Below, one piece after another: positions 40,970 through 48,136 of a stretch of 64,000 nucleotides of DNA (its first letter is position 1; each line of letters opens with the position of its first letter). The notes below the pieces were generated by a model. That model saw nothing but the letters and a program-made list of their open reading frames with translations, searched no databases and had not been told where the DNA came from. A program made the translations under genes and the position numbers. Source of the DNA: Sphingomonas hengshuiensis (GTDB lineage: Bacteria > Pseudomonadota > Alphaproteobacteria > Sphingomonadales > Sphingomonadaceae); contig NZ_CP010836.1 of NCBI RefSeq assembly GCF_000935025.1, forward strand, positions 3,348,001-3,412,000. Reading direction: 5' to 3'.

Positions 40970-41986
40970 GTGAAAGCCTATAAGATCGGGCCGCAAACCG
41001 GCCTCGATTCGCTGCACCTGTCGACCAAGCCCGATCTGGTGGCCGGTCCGGGCGAGGCGATCGTGAAGGTGCGGATGGTGTGCCTTAATCATCGCGACAT
41101 GCTGGTGCTCAACGGCACCTATGGCGCGCGCCGCCCCGAGGACCGCACCCCGGTATCCGAGGGGATGGGCGAAATCCTGTCGCTGGGCGAAGGCGTCACC
41201 GGGCTCGCGCCGGGAACGCGCGTGGTCGCACCGCATTTCGTGACGTGGTTGGACGGCGCGTTTCATCGGGGCGCGTTCCAGCATGATGTGGGAATCACCC
41301 ATGACGGCTGGCTGGCCGAGCAGGTGCGCGTCCCCGCCGCCGCGCTGATCGCAGTGCCCGACGCGCTGACCGACATGCAGGTCGCGCCACTATCCTCCTC
41401 GGCGCTGACCGCGTGGAACGCGGTGGTCGAAGTGGGCAAGGTCAAGGCCGGCGACACGGTGCTGGCGCTGGGCACCGGCGGGGTATCGATCTTCGCGCTC
41501 CAGATCGCGAAGATGCACGGCGCGCGCGTGGCGATCACGTCGTCGAGCGACGAGAAGCTGGAATTGGCCCGCTCGCTGGGCGCCGACATCTGCATCAACT
41601 ATCGCACCCGGCCAGACTGGGAAGCCGCGCTGCTGGAGGCGACGGGGGGCGGAGGCGCGGACATCGTCGTCGATACCGCCGGACAGGCGACGCTGCGCCA
41701 GTCGATCGACGCGGCGGCAGTCAATGGCCGCATTGCGCTGATCGGCGCACTGGCGGGGCAGGCGAAGGAAGGGCTGCCCAATTTCGGGGCGATCATCGGC
41801 AAGAATTTGGTGATCGCCGGGATCGCCGAGGGCAGCCGCGCGATGCTGGCGCGGCTGGTGCGCGCCATCGAGGTCAATGGTCTCCAGCCGGTGATCGACC
41901 GCGTGTTCGGCTTTGACGAGGCGCTGGAGGCGTATCGCTACCTCCATGCGGGCACGCATGTCGGGAAGGTGCTGATCAAGTTCTGA
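40970..41986 (+). CDS. MDR-family alcohol dehydrogenase/quinone oxidoreductase
   Basis: A 338-residue medium-chain dehydrogenase/reductase. The GTG start at 40970 follows a ggagtgag site; an ATG two bases earlier is out of frame. Catalytic and structural zinc Cys are absent. The GroES-like domain has VCLNHRDMLVLNGTYG and RTPVSEGMGEI. The Rossmann motif is VLALGTGGVSIFALQIAKMHGARVAITSS, with ELARSLGADICINYRT next. The ending is GTHVGKVLIKF. It belongs to the NAD(P)H quinone or zeta-crystallin-like group and probably reduces an enone or oxidises an alcohol. It is in an operon with the serine hydrolase. Confidence 0.87.
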   Translation: MKAYKIGPQTGLDSLHLSTKPDLVAGPGEAIVKVRMVCLNHRDMLVLNGTYGARRPEDRTPVSEGMGEILSLGEGVTGLAPGTRVVAPHFVTWLDGAFHRGAFQHDVGITHDGWLAEQVRVPAAALIAVPDALTDMQVAPLSSSALTAWNAVVEVGKVKAGDTVLALGTGGVSIFALQIAKMHGARVAITSSSDEKLELARSLGADICINYRTRPDWEAALLEATGGGGADIVVDTAGQATLRQSIDAAAVNGRIALIGALAGQAKEGLPNFGAIIGKNLVIAGIAEGSRAMLARLVRAIEVNGLQPVIDRVFGFDEALEAYRYLHAGTHVGKVLIKF

Positions 41987-42024
41987 AGGCAGGCCGTGTG
42001 CGCGGCCCGCCTCCTCTGAATCAC

Positions 42025-42119
42025 GTCGTCCCGGCGAAAGCCGGGATCGCCGGCCTATAGTAGCCGGGCTCCTGCTGCGAACGGAGTCCCGAATGGATCC
42101 TGACTTTCGTCAGGATGAC
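42025..42119 (+). repeat. Interspersed palindromic repeat, copy 3 (diverged left half)
   Basis: The right half (tggatcctgac ... gtcaggatgac) is identical to copies 1 and 2. The left half has changed to gtcgtcccggc/gccggg but keeps the hairpin, so compensatory change preserves structure. It lies between the MDR gene and a terminator. Confidence 0.75.
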
Positions 42120-42134
42120 TGTTGCAAGTTACAG

Positions 42135-42171
42135 AAAAGGGGCCGCCTGGGTGTACCGGGCGGCCCCTTTT
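42135..42171. terminator. Intrinsic bidirectional terminator
   Basis: A 13-bp stem aaaaggggccgcc / ggcggcccctttt with an 11-nt loop gives T-runs in both directions. It lies between the MDR gene (ends 41986) and the convergent DUF1838 gene (ends 42189), close to the latter. Confidence 0.9.
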
Positions 42172-42188
42172 GCGTTCGCACGCTCGTA

Positions 42189-43043
42189 TCAGAGCGTCTT
42201 CCACACCGGATCGAGCAGCGCGCCAGGATTCTCCAGCACGTTCGGCCATTTCTCCCGCGTCGCCCTGGTCCAGCGATCCGGGAGCAGGTCCATGGTCACG
42301 CCGAAACGCCCGCTGCCGATCGCCATCAGATGGCCGGGATGGTCGCCCATCTGCATCCAGGGCCGCCATGCGACGACATTGGTGAAATTGGCCTCGCACG
42401 GCACGCGCGGCAGGTCGGGCTTTTCGAGGTCGCTCAGATGCGCGTGCATCGTGATCGCCTCGCTATAGCGGAACGGTTCGCCGCCGCCGGGCGCGGGGAA
42501 GGTCACGCGGCTGACTTCGGTGAACCAGACATCGTCGCCGCGCACTTCGGGGGTGCGGATGTCGTGGTCCATCACGGCGCCCGGCATCATCCGCGGCACT
42601 TCCATATGCAGCGTCGGCGTCACGATGATGCGGTTGGGCGGCAGGTTGGTGCGCGGATCGGTGACGGTCTTGCCGGTATAGGGGATCAGGAACTGGCCGG
42701 GCGCCTCGCCCGTCTTCGGATCGAGGAAATGCGCGATTTCCCCGGTCACTGCGTCGAACCCGCCATCGGCGCGCCGCTTCCACCGCGTGAAGGTGACCCC
42801 GATCACGTCCCAGAGCGGGGTGACCTCCGACCCGACGACGCCGAAATAGCTGCCGCTGATATAGCTGACCACCAGCCGCTCATCGAGCGACCCACGCATC
42901 CGGATATAGGCGAGGAAGCGATCCTCGGGCGCCGCGAAGTCAAGTTTGCGGCCCTTCCCCACCAGCGCGGCGGCAGGCGCCGCCCCGATGACTGCGCCCG
43001 CGCCCAACAGGCCCAATGCCCCGCGTCGTCCGATGTTCGGCAT
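42189..43043 (-). CDS. DUF1838 family protein, Tat-like export signal (copy 2)
   Basis: A 284-residue protein starting MPNIGRRGALGLLGAGAVIGAAPAAAL at 43043, an RR-type export signal. The frame open upstream belongs to the antisense of the next gene. DUF1838 features are GEIAHFLDPKTGEAPGQFLIPYTGKTVTDP, LHMEVPRMMPG, and near the end VVAWRPWMQMGDHPGHLMAIGSGRFG, which carries the W-x-PWM-x-MG motif shared with the other two. No catalytic function is known. It follows copy 3 after 11 bp, so these two form an operon and may work as a pair, perhaps as complementary subunits. Confidence 0.8.
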   Translation of the reverse strand: MPNIGRRGALGLLGAGAVIGAAPAAALVGKGRKLDFAAPEDRFLAYIRMRGSLDERLVVSYISGSYFGVVGSEVTPLWDVIGVTFTRWKRRADGGFDAVTGEIAHFLDPKTGEAPGQFLIPYTGKTVTDPRTNLPPNRIIVTPTLHMEVPRMMPGAVMDHDIRTPEVRGDDVWFTEVSRVTFPAPGGGEPFRYSEAITMHAHLSDLEKPDLPRVPCEANFTNVVAWRPWMQMGDHPGHLMAIGSGRFGVTMDLLPDRWTRATREKWPNVLENPGALLDPVWKTL

Positions 43044-43054
43044 GTCGTTTCCCT

Positions 43055-44068
43055 TTACTTGGCTGGCAGCGTGATCGGCGCGGGCGGCTGTGGCGGGGCC
43101 CAGCCTGCAGGCACCGGCGCCGGGGTCTGCTGGCGGGCATAGTTTTCGAGGCTCGACAGCGACGGGCCGTAATCCTCGGTCGGGGCGTGGAGCCATTTCT
43201 CGTCCATCGCACGCGCGGCGGCGACCAGGTCGGGCGCAAGGCCGCGAATGCCCTCCTCCATCGATCCATAGCTGCACACATAGCTGATATGCCCGGGCGC
43301 CGCGCCCATCAGCATCCAGGGCAGCCAGGGGGTGATCCGGCTCCATGCGCCGACATGAGGGATGTGCGTGAGCCTGGGATTCTCGATGTCGGCGCGGTCG
43401 ATATAGTAAGTGAAATATTCCGAGACGCGGTTCATCGCGCCCGAGGATTCGCGCACCCATTTCGCGGGGTTGAGCGCGTTGGGGTAGAACAGGTCGATCG
43501 CGGTCTTGAGCAGGATCATGTTGTTGGGCGCGGTATCCCAATCGAGCAGCAGCGGGCGGCGCGGCGGCTTGTCCTTGTTGAGCCCGCCATAAGAGGGGGG
43601 CTCGGGCGCGAATTCGCCGATCGTGAAGTTGAACGGATCATTGGCGATCGGCACCACCTTCACGGTTTCGTTGGTGTAGGGATTCTGCCAGCTGTCCATG
43701 ATCTTGCCGGTCTGGATGTCGCGATAGAACACGATCTCGCGCAGCAGCTTGCGCCAGCTTCCGTCCTCCAGCTGCTTGAGCCGGACGACGCTGAACCCCT
43801 CGACGTCGAACAGCGGGCGGACGCGCTCATTCTCGCGGACGCCGACGGCGCGGCCCTTGATCCAGCCGATTTTTTCCTTGGTCGGATCGAGGTCGCCCTC
43901 CAGCCGCGCGAAGGTGTCGCGGTTCCATTTGGGGTCCTTGAAGTCGACCTTGGTGAGGAACGGAATTTTCTGGGCCGGCGCGGTCGCGAAGGCTGGCGCG
44001 GCGACCGTGCCCGCAGCGGCGGCGGCGAGCCCCAGGCCCTGGCGGCGGGTGATCAGCAGGTCGTTCAT
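43055..44068 (-). CDS. DUF1838 family protein, Tat-like export signal (copy 3)
   Basis: A 337-residue protein. The start MNDLLITRRQGLGLAAAAAGTVAAPAFA at 44068 has a gggag site upstream, and the Met at 44098 has none. The RRQGLGL motif and Ala-rich core indicate Tat export. The pattern IVFYRDIQTGKIMDSWQNPYTNETVKVVPI matches copy 1 closely, and ITPWLPWMLMGAAPGHISY carries the W-x-PWM-x-MG motif. It is the first gene of a pair with copy 2. A good copy of the 17-bp dyad lies 76 bp upstream (44144-44160), which ties these proteins of unknown function to the catabolic regulon. Confidence 0.8.
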   Translation of the reverse strand: MNDLLITRRQGLGLAAAAAGTVAAPAFATAPAQKIPFLTKVDFKDPKWNRDTFARLEGDLDPTKEKIGWIKGRAVGVRENERVRPLFDVEGFSVVRLKQLEDGSWRKLLREIVFYRDIQTGKIMDSWQNPYTNETVKVVPIANDPFNFTIGEFAPEPPSYGGLNKDKPPRRPLLLDWDTAPNNMILLKTAIDLFYPNALNPAKWVRESSGAMNRVSEYFTYYIDRADIENPRLTHIPHVGAWSRITPWLPWMLMGAAPGHISYVCSYGSMEEGIRGLAPDLVAAARAMDEKWLHAPTEDYGPSLSSLENYARQQTPAPVPAGWAPPQPPAPITLPAK

Positions 44069-44143
44069 TGCTCGGCTCCCGAAAATGTCTCTAGGCATGA
44101 ATTGGCGTCAGTCGCGGCGGCGCTGCCAGCAGGGTGGCGCGAC

Positions 44144-44160
44144 TGTCCGACTGCCGGATA
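44144..44160. promoter_or_regulatory. 17-bp dyad, site 8 (putative operator)
   Basis: Reads tgtccg, actgc, cggata. It lies 76 bp upstream of the DUF1838 copy 3 start, in the gap after the alpha/beta-hydrolase gene. Confidence 0.45.
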
Positions 44161-44174
44161 GTGGCTTGATGCGG

Positions 44175-45062
44175 CTATTTCGACTGCAAGACGACCACCC
44201 CCGCATCGGCGCGCGCGGCGTCGAGTGCGCGCCGTGCCGCCGGATCGCGACGCTGGAACGCATCGAGGAAGCGCAACGAGAGCGCGCTTGCCTGCGCAAG
44301 CTGGGCGAGTTGGGGCGGGCCGGGGAGTTCGGGGCGGCAGATCGCGCCGCCGAAATAATGATCGACCCCCTCCAGCACGAGCGCATACCGGTCGCGACCG
44401 GCGGGAGCGGCATCAAAGGCGGCAAGGTGGCCGCGCCACGCATCCGGCCCCGGCGGGGCTGCCGGCCACAGGTCCATCGTGCCCGTCTGGATCAGCGCCG
44501 GCACCTTGAGCGCGGCATAGCCCTCGGCGCTGATCAGGCCGGGCAGCGGCGGCGGGGGGGAGAAAGCGAGCACCGACCGTGCGCGCGGATCGGCGAGCGG
44601 GCCCGCCACCCCCTCCGGCACCACCGCCGCCGCACCGCCCAGCGTCAGCGCGGTCAGCCCGCCATAGCTGTGCCCCGCCGCGACATAGTCGCCGCGCGCC
44701 AGCTTCTCGGACAGCAGCCGCATATCCTCGACCCGCGCGGCCCAGCTCTTCAGGCCCGGAAACGCCTTGGTATCGGGGTGATCGGTCGAATCGACGTGGA
44801 GCGGCGCAAACACCTCCCAGCCGCGGTCGGCCCAGGGCTGGATCAGTCGTTCATATTTCCAAGGGGCCGAGGCCGCGCCGTGCGAGAACAGGATAATGCC
44901 CCGGTGGCGACCCTTTGGCTGCCAGTGCGACACCGACACGGCACGCCCGCCGGCGGTCTTGAGCTCGATGGTCGCCGGTGCGGACCAGGCGAGGTGCGGC
45001 AGCACGACTGCCCCCGCCGCCATGGCCCCGATCACCGACCGCCGCGTAACGATGCCGTCCAT
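44175..45062 (-). CDS. Exported alpha/beta-hydrolase (dienelactone hydrolase/PAF-AH-like)
   Basis: A 295-residue protein with an RR-type signal (MDGIVTRRSVIGAMAAGAVVLPHLAW). In-frame starts at 45074 (GTG) and 45068 also exist; 45062 has the best spaced gggga. The nucleophile is the Ser of VAAGHSYGGLTAL. The oxyanion region is ILFSHGAASAPWKYE, and the catalytic His is probably in LEGVDHYFGG. The overall plan matches chlorophyllase or dienelactone-like hydrolases. It probably cleaves an ester or lactone in the periplasm. A perfect copy of the 17-bp dyad lies 73 bp upstream. Confidence 0.8.
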   Translation of the reverse strand: MDGIVTRRSVIGAMAAGAVVLPHLAWSAPATIELKTAGGRAVSVSHWQPKGRHRGIILFSHGAASAPWKYERLIQPWADRGWEVFAPLHVDSTDHPDTKAFPGLKSWAARVEDMRLLSEKLARGDYVAAGHSYGGLTALTLGGAAAVVPEGVAGPLADPRARSVLAFSPPPPLPGLISAEGYAALKVPALIQTGTMDLWPAAPPGPDAWRGHLAAFDAAPAGRDRYALVLEGVDHYFGGAICRPELPGPPQLAQLAQASALSLRFLDAFQRRDPAARRALDAARADAGVVVLQSK

Positions 45063-45134
45063 ACCCATCCCCACAAGCGCCAGCGCCCTTTAGACACGCG
45101 CGCAGGGGAGTCGCGAGAGCGTTCGCGGGCGGAC

Positions 45135-45151
45135 TATCCGCGTGGCGGATA
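45135..45151. promoter_or_regulatory. 17-bp dyad, site 9, perfect palindrome (putative operator)
   Basis: Reads tatccg, cgtgg, cggata: both arms are exact complements, making this the reference copy of the motif. It lies 73 bp upstream of the exported hydrolase and ends 3 bp before the stop of the aldehyde dehydrogenase gene. Confidence 0.55.
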
Positions 45152-45153
45152 GA

Positions 45154-46635
45154 TCAGGCGTCCAACCCACCCAGACACAGATATTTCAGCTCCAGATAGT
45201 CCTCGATCCCGTATTTCGACCCCTCGCGCCCCAGCCCCGACGCCTTGATCCCACCGAACGGCGCGACTTCGGTCGAGATCAGGCCTTCGTTGATGCCGAC
45301 GATTCCGTACTCCAGCGCTTCGGACACGCGGACGATCCGGCCGATGTCGCGCGCGTAGAAATAGGAGGCGAGGCCGAACGGGGTGTCGTTCGCCATCGCG
45401 ATCGCCTCTGCCTCGTCGTGGAAGCGGAACAGCGGGGCGACCGGCGCGAAGGTCTCCTCGCGGAAGATCAGCGCGTCGGTCGGCACGTCGGTCAGGATCG
45501 TGGGCTGGAAGAACGTGCCCGCGCGGTCCGCACGGGTGCCGCCGGTCAGCACGGTCGCGCCATGGGCGACCGCATCCGATACATGCGCCTCGGCCTTCGC
45601 CACCGCCGCCTCGTCGATCAGCGGGCCGATCGTCACGCCCTCCGCAAAGCCGTCGCCCAGCGTCATCGCCTCGACCGCCACCTTCAGCTTTGCGGCAAAA
45701 ACGTCATACACGCCGTCCTGCACCAGCAGCCGGTTGGCGCAGACGCAGGTCTGGCCGGCGTTGCGATATTTGGAGGCCAGCGCCCCCTGTACCGCCGCAT
45801 CCAGATCGGCGTCGTCGAACACGATGAACGGCGCATTGCCGCCCAGTTCCATGCTGGTCTTCTTGATCGTCGGCGCACATTGCGCGAGCAGCAGCGCGCC
45901 GACTTCGGTCGATCCGGTGAAGCTCAGCTTGCGCACATCGGGGTTCGAGGTGAGCTCGCCGCCGATCTCGCTGCCCGGCCCGGTGAGGACGTTGCACACC
46001 CCCGCCGGGAACCCTGCCCGTTCCGCCAGCACCGCCAGCGCGATCGCGGAGAACGGCGTCTCGCTGGCGGGGCGCAGCACGCCGGTACAGCCCGCCGCCC
46101 ATCCCGGCGCCGCCTTGCGCGTGATCATCGCCGCCGGGAAATTCCACGGGGTGATCGTCGCGAACACGCCGATAGGCTCCTTGCGCACCATGATCCGCCG
46201 GCCCGGCGCATGTTCGGGGATAGTGTCGCCGTACACCCGCTTCCCCTCCTCCGCGAACCATTCGATGTACGATGCGGCATAGGCGATCTCGCCCCGACTT
46301 TCGGCCAGCGGCTTGCCCTGTTCGGCAGTCATGATCCGCGCCAGATCCTCCTGATGCGCCATCATCAGATCGAACAGCCGGCGCAGGAGCGTGGCGCGGT
46401 CCTTGGCGGTGCGGCGGCGCCATGCGGGCTGCGCGGCCTTGGCGGCAGCGATCGCGGCGCGCGCCGCCTCTGCCCCCAGCGATGGCACCCGCCCGACCAG
46501 CGCGCCGGTTGCGGGATTATGGACGGCGATCGACCGGCCCTGCGGATCGACTTCGACCCAGTCGCCGCCGATACGGTTCGCGGCGCGCAGCAGCGATGGG
46601 TCCGCCAGCGTGGCGGCGAATTGGGGGTCGATCAC
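45154..46635 (-). CDS. Succinate-semialdehyde dehydrogenase-like (GabD-type) aldehyde dehydrogenase
   Basis: A 493-residue enzyme of GabD type: TAEQGKPLAESRGEI, ASYIEWFAEEGKRVYGDTIP, ITPWNFPAAMITRK, FTGSTEVG, E263 in MELGGNAPF and C297 in NAGQTCVCANR, with VAPFGGIKASGLGREGSKYGIEDYLELKYL at the end. These are close to succinate- and glutarate-semialdehyde dehydrogenases. One deviation is seen: the usual cofactor-binding Lys in V-x-KPA is Arg (TGVLRPASETP, R188), which may change NAD(P) preference. It would oxidise a semialdehyde to a dicarboxylate that enters the TCA cycle. It is preceded by a palindromic repeat and the zinc alcohol dehydrogenase gene. Confidence 0.9.
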   Translation of the reverse strand: MIDPQFAATLADPSLLRAANRIGGDWVEVDPQGRSIAVHNPATGALVGRVPSLGAEAARAAIAAAKAAQPAWRRRTAKDRATLLRRLFDLMMAHQEDLARIMTAEQGKPLAESRGEIAYAASYIEWFAEEGKRVYGDTIPEHAPGRRIMVRKEPIGVFATITPWNFPAAMITRKAAPGWAAGCTGVLRPASETPFSAIALAVLAERAGFPAGVCNVLTGPGSEIGGELTSNPDVRKLSFTGSTEVGALLLAQCAPTIKKTSMELGGNAPFIVFDDADLDAAVQGALASKYRNAGQTCVCANRLLVQDGVYDVFAAKLKVAVEAMTLGDGFAEGVTIGPLIDEAAVAKAEAHVSDAVAHGATVLTGGTRADRAGTFFQPTILTDVPTDALIFREETFAPVAPLFRFHDEAEAIAMANDTPFGLASYFYARDIGRIVRVSEALEYGIVGINEGLISTEVAPFGGIKASGLGREGSKYGIEDYLELKYLCLGGLDA

Positions 46636-46685
46636 GTAATGTCTCCGGGTGCGCAGCGTAGGAAACGCCTAGGGAACAACCCATC

Positions 46686-46781
46686 GTCATCCTGACGAAA
46701 GTCAGGATCCATTCGGGGCTCCGTCGGCGTTCTTTCGTCCAGCGGAGCGGCTAAATGGATCCCAGCCTTCGCTGGGATGAC
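46686..46781 (-). repeat. 96-bp interspersed palindromic repeat, copy 4 (inverted)
   Basis: Reverse orientation relative to copies 1-3, with the same boundaries and length. Hairpins atcctgac/gtcaggat and atcccagc/gctgggat are both intact. It lies between the aldehyde and alcohol dehydrogenase genes. Confidence 0.85.
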
Positions 46782-46837
46782 GACGTGTAAGTTTGGCCAC
46801 CGTCACGTGCGATTGCCTTGGGATGCGAGGTGCATGT

Positions 46838-47962
46838 TCAGAATTCGACGACCTGGCGCACGGCGCTGCCGTCGTGGAGCCGGTCAAACCCGGCATTAAT
46901 GTCCTCCAGCCGCAGCCGCCCGGTGAGCAGCTTGTTCACCGGCAGCCGCCCGTCGCGGTACAGCGCGATGTAGCGCGGGATGTCGCGCACGGGGACGCAA
47001 GTGCCGATATAGCTGCCCTTCAGCGTGCGCTCCTCGGCGACGAGCTGGACGACATTGACCGGCAGCGCGGCGCCGGGCGGCGGCAGGCCCGCGGTTACCG
47101 TCATCCCGCCCCGCCGGGTCATCGCGACGGCATTCTCCAGCGCGCGCACCACGCCCGCAAATTCAAAGGCAGTATCGACGCCGCCGCCGGTAGCCGCACG
47201 CACCCGTTCCACCGCATCGGCGTCGCGCGCATCGACGATGTCGGTCGCGCCGACCTCCAGCGCCAGCGCCAGCTTGTCCGGCGACATGTCGATCGCGAAT
47301 ATTCGGCTGGCCCCCGCCGCACGCGCGCCCATCACCGCAGCCAGCCCGACGCCGCCCAGCCCGATCACCGCGACGGTGCTTCCCGCCGCGATCCGGGCGG
47401 TGTTCACCACGGCACCGACCCCGGTCAGCACCGCGCATCCGAACAGCGCAGCCTCCGCCAGCGGCAAGTCGCGGTCGATCTTCACCAGCGATTCGCGGGC
47501 GACGACGGCGTGATCGGCAAAGGCCGACACCCCCAGATGATGATGGATCGCCCCCGAATCGTCCGACAGCCGCGATCCGCCTCCGGTCAGCACGCCCGCG
47601 CCATTGGCAGCGGCGCCGGGTTCGCACAACGCCGGGCGCCCCTCCGCACAGGGAATGCAATGCCCGCAGCTCGGCATGAACACCAGCACGACATGGTCGC
47701 CAATCTCCAGATCGCGCACGCCCGCGCCTAGCCCCGCGACCACGCCCGCTGCCTCATGCCCCAGTGCCATCGGCATCGGGCGTGGCCGGTCGCCGTTGAT
47801 CACCGACAGATCGGAATGGCACAGCCCGGCGGCGGCGATACGCACCAGCACTTCGCCCGGCCCCGGCGGATCGAGCCGGATCGTCGCAATCTCGAGCGGA
47901 CGGCTTTCCGCATAGGGCGGCTTCGCGCCCATCGTTCGCAATATTGCTGCCGTCACTTGCAT
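46838..47962 (-). CDS. Zinc-dependent class III-type alcohol dehydrogenase
   Basis: A 374-residue MDR alcohol dehydrogenase starting MQVTAAILRTMGAKPPYAE with a ggagg site 7 bp upstream; the longer frame to 48013 is not needed. Catalytic zinc ligands are in AAGLCHSDLSVI (C with HSD) and LGHEAAGVV. The structural zinc cluster is reduced to SCGHCIPCAEGRPALCEPG, which retains all four Cys. The Rossmann motif is VAVIGLGGVGLAAVMGARAAGASRIFAIDMS. It oxidises an alcohol with NAD to the aldehyde and would feed the GabD-like enzyme downstream on the same strand, though a repeat element separates them. Confidence 0.9.
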   Translation of the reverse strand: MQVTAAILRTMGAKPPYAESRPLEIATIRLDPPGPGEVLVRIAAAGLCHSDLSVINGDRPRPMPMALGHEAAGVVAGLGAGVRDLEIGDHVVLVFMPSCGHCIPCAEGRPALCEPGAAANGAGVLTGGGSRLSDDSGAIHHHLGVSAFADHAVVARESLVKIDRDLPLAEAALFGCAVLTGVGAVVNTARIAAGSTVAVIGLGGVGLAAVMGARAAGASRIFAIDMSPDKLALALEVGATDIVDARDADAVERVRAATGGGVDTAFEFAGVVRALENAVAMTRRGGMTVTAGLPPPGAALPVNVVQLVAEERTLKGSYIGTCVPVRDIPRYIALYRDGRLPVNKLLTGRLRLEDINAGFDRLHDGSAVRQVVEF

Positions 47963-48096
47963 CCCGCATCCTCCGCTGGCCGCCTGATGCGCCGGGCAGC
48001 GGGAATGGGCCATTCGCGAGCGCGGCTTTTCTCGTCAGACGATCACGCGCCGCCAGCGACAGCCGACAGCGCGTGACCTGTATCGTCCAGACCAGG

Positions 48097-48121
48097 GTCC
48101 GGGACCGTCGCGGCCCCGGAC
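48097..48121. terminator. GC-rich hairpin after the second TonB receptor gene
   Basis: Arms gtccggg and cccggac surround an 11-nt loop, 16 bp beyond the receptor stop. No T-run follows on the minus strand, so a Rho-assisted or stabilising role is as likely as intrinsic termination. Confidence 0.4.
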
Positions 48122-48136
48122 GTGGTATTCACAGGT

